From the NCBI GenBank assembly GCA_012032065.1, contig JAAURV010000190.1, forward strand, positions 1-6,458: 6,458 nucleotides of DNA. The letters are read 5' to 3'. Shown in pieces: positions 5,753 through 6,458 of the stretch; position 1 is the stretch's first letter, and each line of letters starts with the position of its first letter. Position numbers and translations under genes: made by a program. This DNA comes from Hyphomicrobiales bacterium (lineage in GTDB: Bacteria > Pseudomonadota > Alphaproteobacteria > Rhizobiales > Aestuariivirgaceae). The notes under the pieces are model-generated. The model saw only the letters and a list, made by a program, of their open reading frames with translations. It had not been told where the DNA came from and made no database searches.

Positions 5753-6458
5753 TGAAAGTTACATTTTCCGCGCTTACCGCGCCGCGCCGCGGCACTGCCG
5801 TCATTTTCGCCACCCAGGGGGCTAAGCTGCAGGGGGTCGCCGCCAGCCTCGACAAAGCAACGGGCGGCCAGATCGCCAAGGCCCTGAAGGCCGCCAAATT
5901 CGATGGCGCGAAGGATCAGACGGCCGATATCTTGGCGCCAGGAGGGGCTCTGGAAAGGGTCTTTGTCATGGGTCTAGGCGACGCGGCCAAGCTCGAAGCC
6001 CGGGATGTGGAGTATCTGGGCGGCGGCATCGCGGGAATGTTGCAGGGGGCCAAGACCGAAACGGCCGAGATCGCGGTGGAACTGCCGGGCTGCAAGCTGG
6101 ACAATGTCGCGGCGCTGATGGCGTCGGGAGCCAAGCTGCGCAACTATGCGTTCGATTCCTACAAGTCCAAGAAGAACGGCAAGGCCGGCCTTCCTAACGC
6201 CCTTACGTTCTCGGCGCAAATCCTGCCTCGGAGAAGAAGGCCTTCATCGCCCACGGCGCCGTGGCCGAAGGCGTGCACATAGCCCGCAATCTCGTGAACG
6301 AGCCGCCGAACGTGCTGTTCCCCATTGCCTTCGCCAACCGCATCAAGGCGCTGGCCAAGGCCGGGCTCAAGATCGACATCCTCGCTCCCGCTCAATGAAC
6401 AAGATGGGCATGAACGCGCTCATGGGCGTGGCGCTGGGCTCCGCGCACGAGCCGCGTC
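5752..6458 (+). CDS. pepA: Leucyl aminopeptidase PepA (M17), N-terminal part, with two apparent frameshifts
   Basis: M17 leucyl aminopeptidases are cytosolic hexamers with two metal ions that remove N-terminal residues from peptides; some also bind DNA as regulators. The window holds the N-terminal macro-like domain and linker; the metal-binding catalytic centre lies past base 6458. The product begins MKVTFSAL and contains LDKATGGQIAKALKAAKFDG, ERVFVMGLGDA and KLRNYAFDSYKSKK, typical of alphaproteobacterial PepA. Near 6217-6222 the match leaves the first frame, which stops at 6280-6282. It resumes in the next as ASEKKAFIAHGAVAEGV, HIARNLVNEPPNVLFP and FANRIKALAKAG. That frame hits TGA at 6396, and MNKMGMNALMGVALGSAHEPR continues from 6395 in the third. 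One added base at each site restores a single family-like protein of about 236 residues to the window end. The ATG at 5752 fits the family N-terminus better than an in-frame GTG at 5725. A true pseudogene is possible but less likely than assembly error. Confidence 0.9.

Noticed and set aside
1..6458. Programmed frameshifting as the cause of the four breaks
   Set aside because: No slippery heptamer with a downstream structure is evident, the genes are unrelated, and such control is not known for these families as far as I recall.

Overview
The window looks like a chromosomal housekeeping segment from an alphaproteobacterium, probably of the Hyphomicrobiales (Rhizobiales). This rests on GC-rich coding sequence, the gene order gmk / rsmA-pdxA-surA-lptD / pepA, and protein wording close to rhizobial homologues. 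It is also supported by a palindromic intergenic repeat of a kind common in that order. The taxon is inferred from recall, not from a search.

Layout: bases 1-312 (+) are the 3' part of guanylate kinase (gmk). Bases 313-456 form the convergent spacer, largely occupied by an inverted repeat whose right arm runs into the 3' end of rsmA. Bases 457-5568 (-) are a tight four-gene cluster, transcribed lptD, surA, pdxA, rsmA, with junctions of 2 bp, 6 bp and a 4-bp ATGA overlap. Bases 5569-5751 are a divergent spacer that must hold the start signals of both flanking units. Bases 5752-6458 (+) are the 5' part of leucyl aminopeptidase (pepA), cut by the window end.

The cluster joins outer-membrane biogenesis (LptD inserts LPS into the outer leaflet; SurA chaperones barrel proteins such as LptD) to vitamin B6 synthesis (PdxA) and 16S rRNA maturation (RsmA). 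This is a known conserved neighbourhood, not a new system. The lptF-lptG pair that I recall between pepA and lptD in many relatives is absent here.

The most notable observation is four apparent reading-frame breaks: one in gmk, one near the start of pdxA and two in pepA. Each is repaired by adding one base, and each fits a shortened run of identical bases. The simplest explanation is uncorrected single-base deletion errors in the assembly, not four decaying essential genes. Anyone annotating the region should use the repaired frames given here. I found no RNA gene, mobile element, CRISPR array or undescribed system.
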